Shown one piece after another: positions 6,029 to 6,451 of a stretch of DNA of 6,451 nucleotides (position 1 is the stretch's first letter; each line of letters starts with the position of its first letter). The notes under the pieces are model-generated. The model was not told where the DNA came from. It saw only the letters and a list, made by a program, of their open reading frames with translations, and ran no database searches. Location: contig JAEOTG010000095.1 of NCBI GenBank assembly GCA_016839985.1, forward strand, positions 1-6,451. Direction: 5' to 3'. The position numbers and the translations under genes were made by a program. The DNA is from Candidatus Heimdallarchaeota archaeon (GTDB lineage: Archaea > Asgardarchaeota > Heimdallarchaeia > Heimdallarchaeales > Heimdallarchaeaceae).

Positions 6029-6451
6029 AAGTTGATGATTATTCGTTTCCTATTGATTTATTTTACTTAATTAGAGAACCTGGTCATATTTGGATAAAAA
6101 AGATATCAGCTGAAGAAATCAGGATTGGTATTGATGATTATGCATCAAAAAGAGCAGGTGATATTGAATTTGTTAGAACCATTAAAGAAGGGCAAAGAGT
6201 AAGAAAAGACCAAATTATTGGAACTTATGAGAGTGGGAAGTGGATAGGACAACTTAAGGCTCCTATTGCAGGTACTATATCACAGAAAAATGAAGATCTT
6301 CGTTCAAATCCAGGATTATTAAATACAGATCCTTATGGTGAAGGATGGATTTTGTGTATAGAAGGAACTGATGTGGAAAATCAGCTAATTGAAGATAAAG
6401 AAATAATACCAGTAGGAGAAAAACTTGAGGAATACATTCGCTGGCGAATTA
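6025..6451 (+). CDS. gcvH: GcvH-like lipoyl carrier protein (3' end missing)
   Basis: The frame is open from ATG 6025 to the right edge, 142 codons without a stop. It matches the H-protein fold almost end to end: GHIWIKK (20-26), IGIDDYASKRAGDIEFV (34-50), the lipoylation hairpin ESGKWIG with Lys72 as the attachment site, APIAGTI (79-85), and the diagnostic NTDPYGEGW (100-108). In glycine cleavage the lipoyl arm carries the aminomethyl group from GcvP to GcvT and is reoxidised by a lipoamide dehydrogenase. Here the neighbours are an Fe-S disulfide-reductase-like protein and a FAD oxidoreductase, with an ATGA overlap to the latter, so an electron-carrying role like that of LbpA in sHdr systems is possible. 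The motif ESGKWIG differs from the usual ESVKA of bacterial GcvH. The ribosome binding site is weak; translation likely relies on coupling. The symbol reflects family, not proven function. Confidence 0.85.
   Translation, partial: MKVDDYSFPIDLFYLIREPGHIWIKKISAEEIRIGIDDYASKRAGDIEFVRTIKEGQRVRKDQIIGTYESGKWIGQLKAPIAGTISQKNEDLRSNPGLLNTDPYGEGWILCIEGTDVENQLIEDKEIIPVGEKLEEYIRWRI

Noticed and set aside
1003..6451. A single system uniting KaiC-like, thioredoxin-like, endA and the redox operon
   Set aside because: The genes lie on opposite strands with separate promoter-like elements, and endA is a housekeeping gene flanked by a terminator-like tract. Proximity alone does not support one system.

Overview
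The window is AT-rich and reads as an archaeal genome fragment. Several signs support this: a tRNA-splicing endonuclease of the archaeal single-chain type, a KaiC/RadA-like P-loop ATPase, a mini-thioredoxin resembling those of methanogens, and TATA-like boxes about 25 bases upstream of several start codons, which implies leaderless mRNAs. The gene mix (HdrD/GlcF-like, GlcD-like and GcvH-like genes together, with an AT-rich genome) would fit an Asgard or another uncultured anaerobic lineage. That placement is inference only; no marker gene here fixes the taxonomy.

Layout. The left part (1-2691) is on the minus strand. Reading leftward, it holds a 470-aa tandem KaiC-like ATPase, an 88-aa thioredoxin/glutaredoxin-like protein 9 bases after it, and, 25 bases further, an M28-family zinc aminopeptidase that runs off the left edge. 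A 90-base divergent promoter region (2692-2781) separates this block from the plus-strand tRNA-splicing endonuclease gene endA (2782-3333). After endA comes a 98-base gap with oligo-T terminator tracts and then a TATA-like element embedded in a perfect 9-base-arm inverted repeat. This gap leads into a tightly packed plus-strand operon: an HdrD/GlcF-like iron-sulfur protein with two complete CCG domains (3432-4619), a GlcD-like FAD oxidoreductase (4616-6028), and a GcvH-like lipoyl carrier protein cut by the right edge (6025-6451). Both junctions in this operon are ATGA overlaps.

How the genes may work together. The right-hand operon is the most interesting part. It joins a flavoprotein, a disulfide-reductase-type Fe-S protein and a lipoyl-arm protein in one translationally coupled unit. 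This suggests a redox module in which electrons from an organic substrate oxidised at FAD pass through [4Fe-4S] clusters to or from the lipoyl disulfide. The idea parallels heterodisulfide-reductase-like (sHdr/LbpA) systems but uses a GlcD-type flavoprotein. A more ordinary alternative is a glycolate-oxidase pair beside a glycine cleavage H protein. The FAD protein lacks the usual GHxGDGNxH metal/substrate motif of GlcD and D-lactate dehydrogenases, so its substrate should not be assumed. There is no gene-free stretch longer than 300 bases, and I saw no RNA gene, CRISPR array or mobile element.
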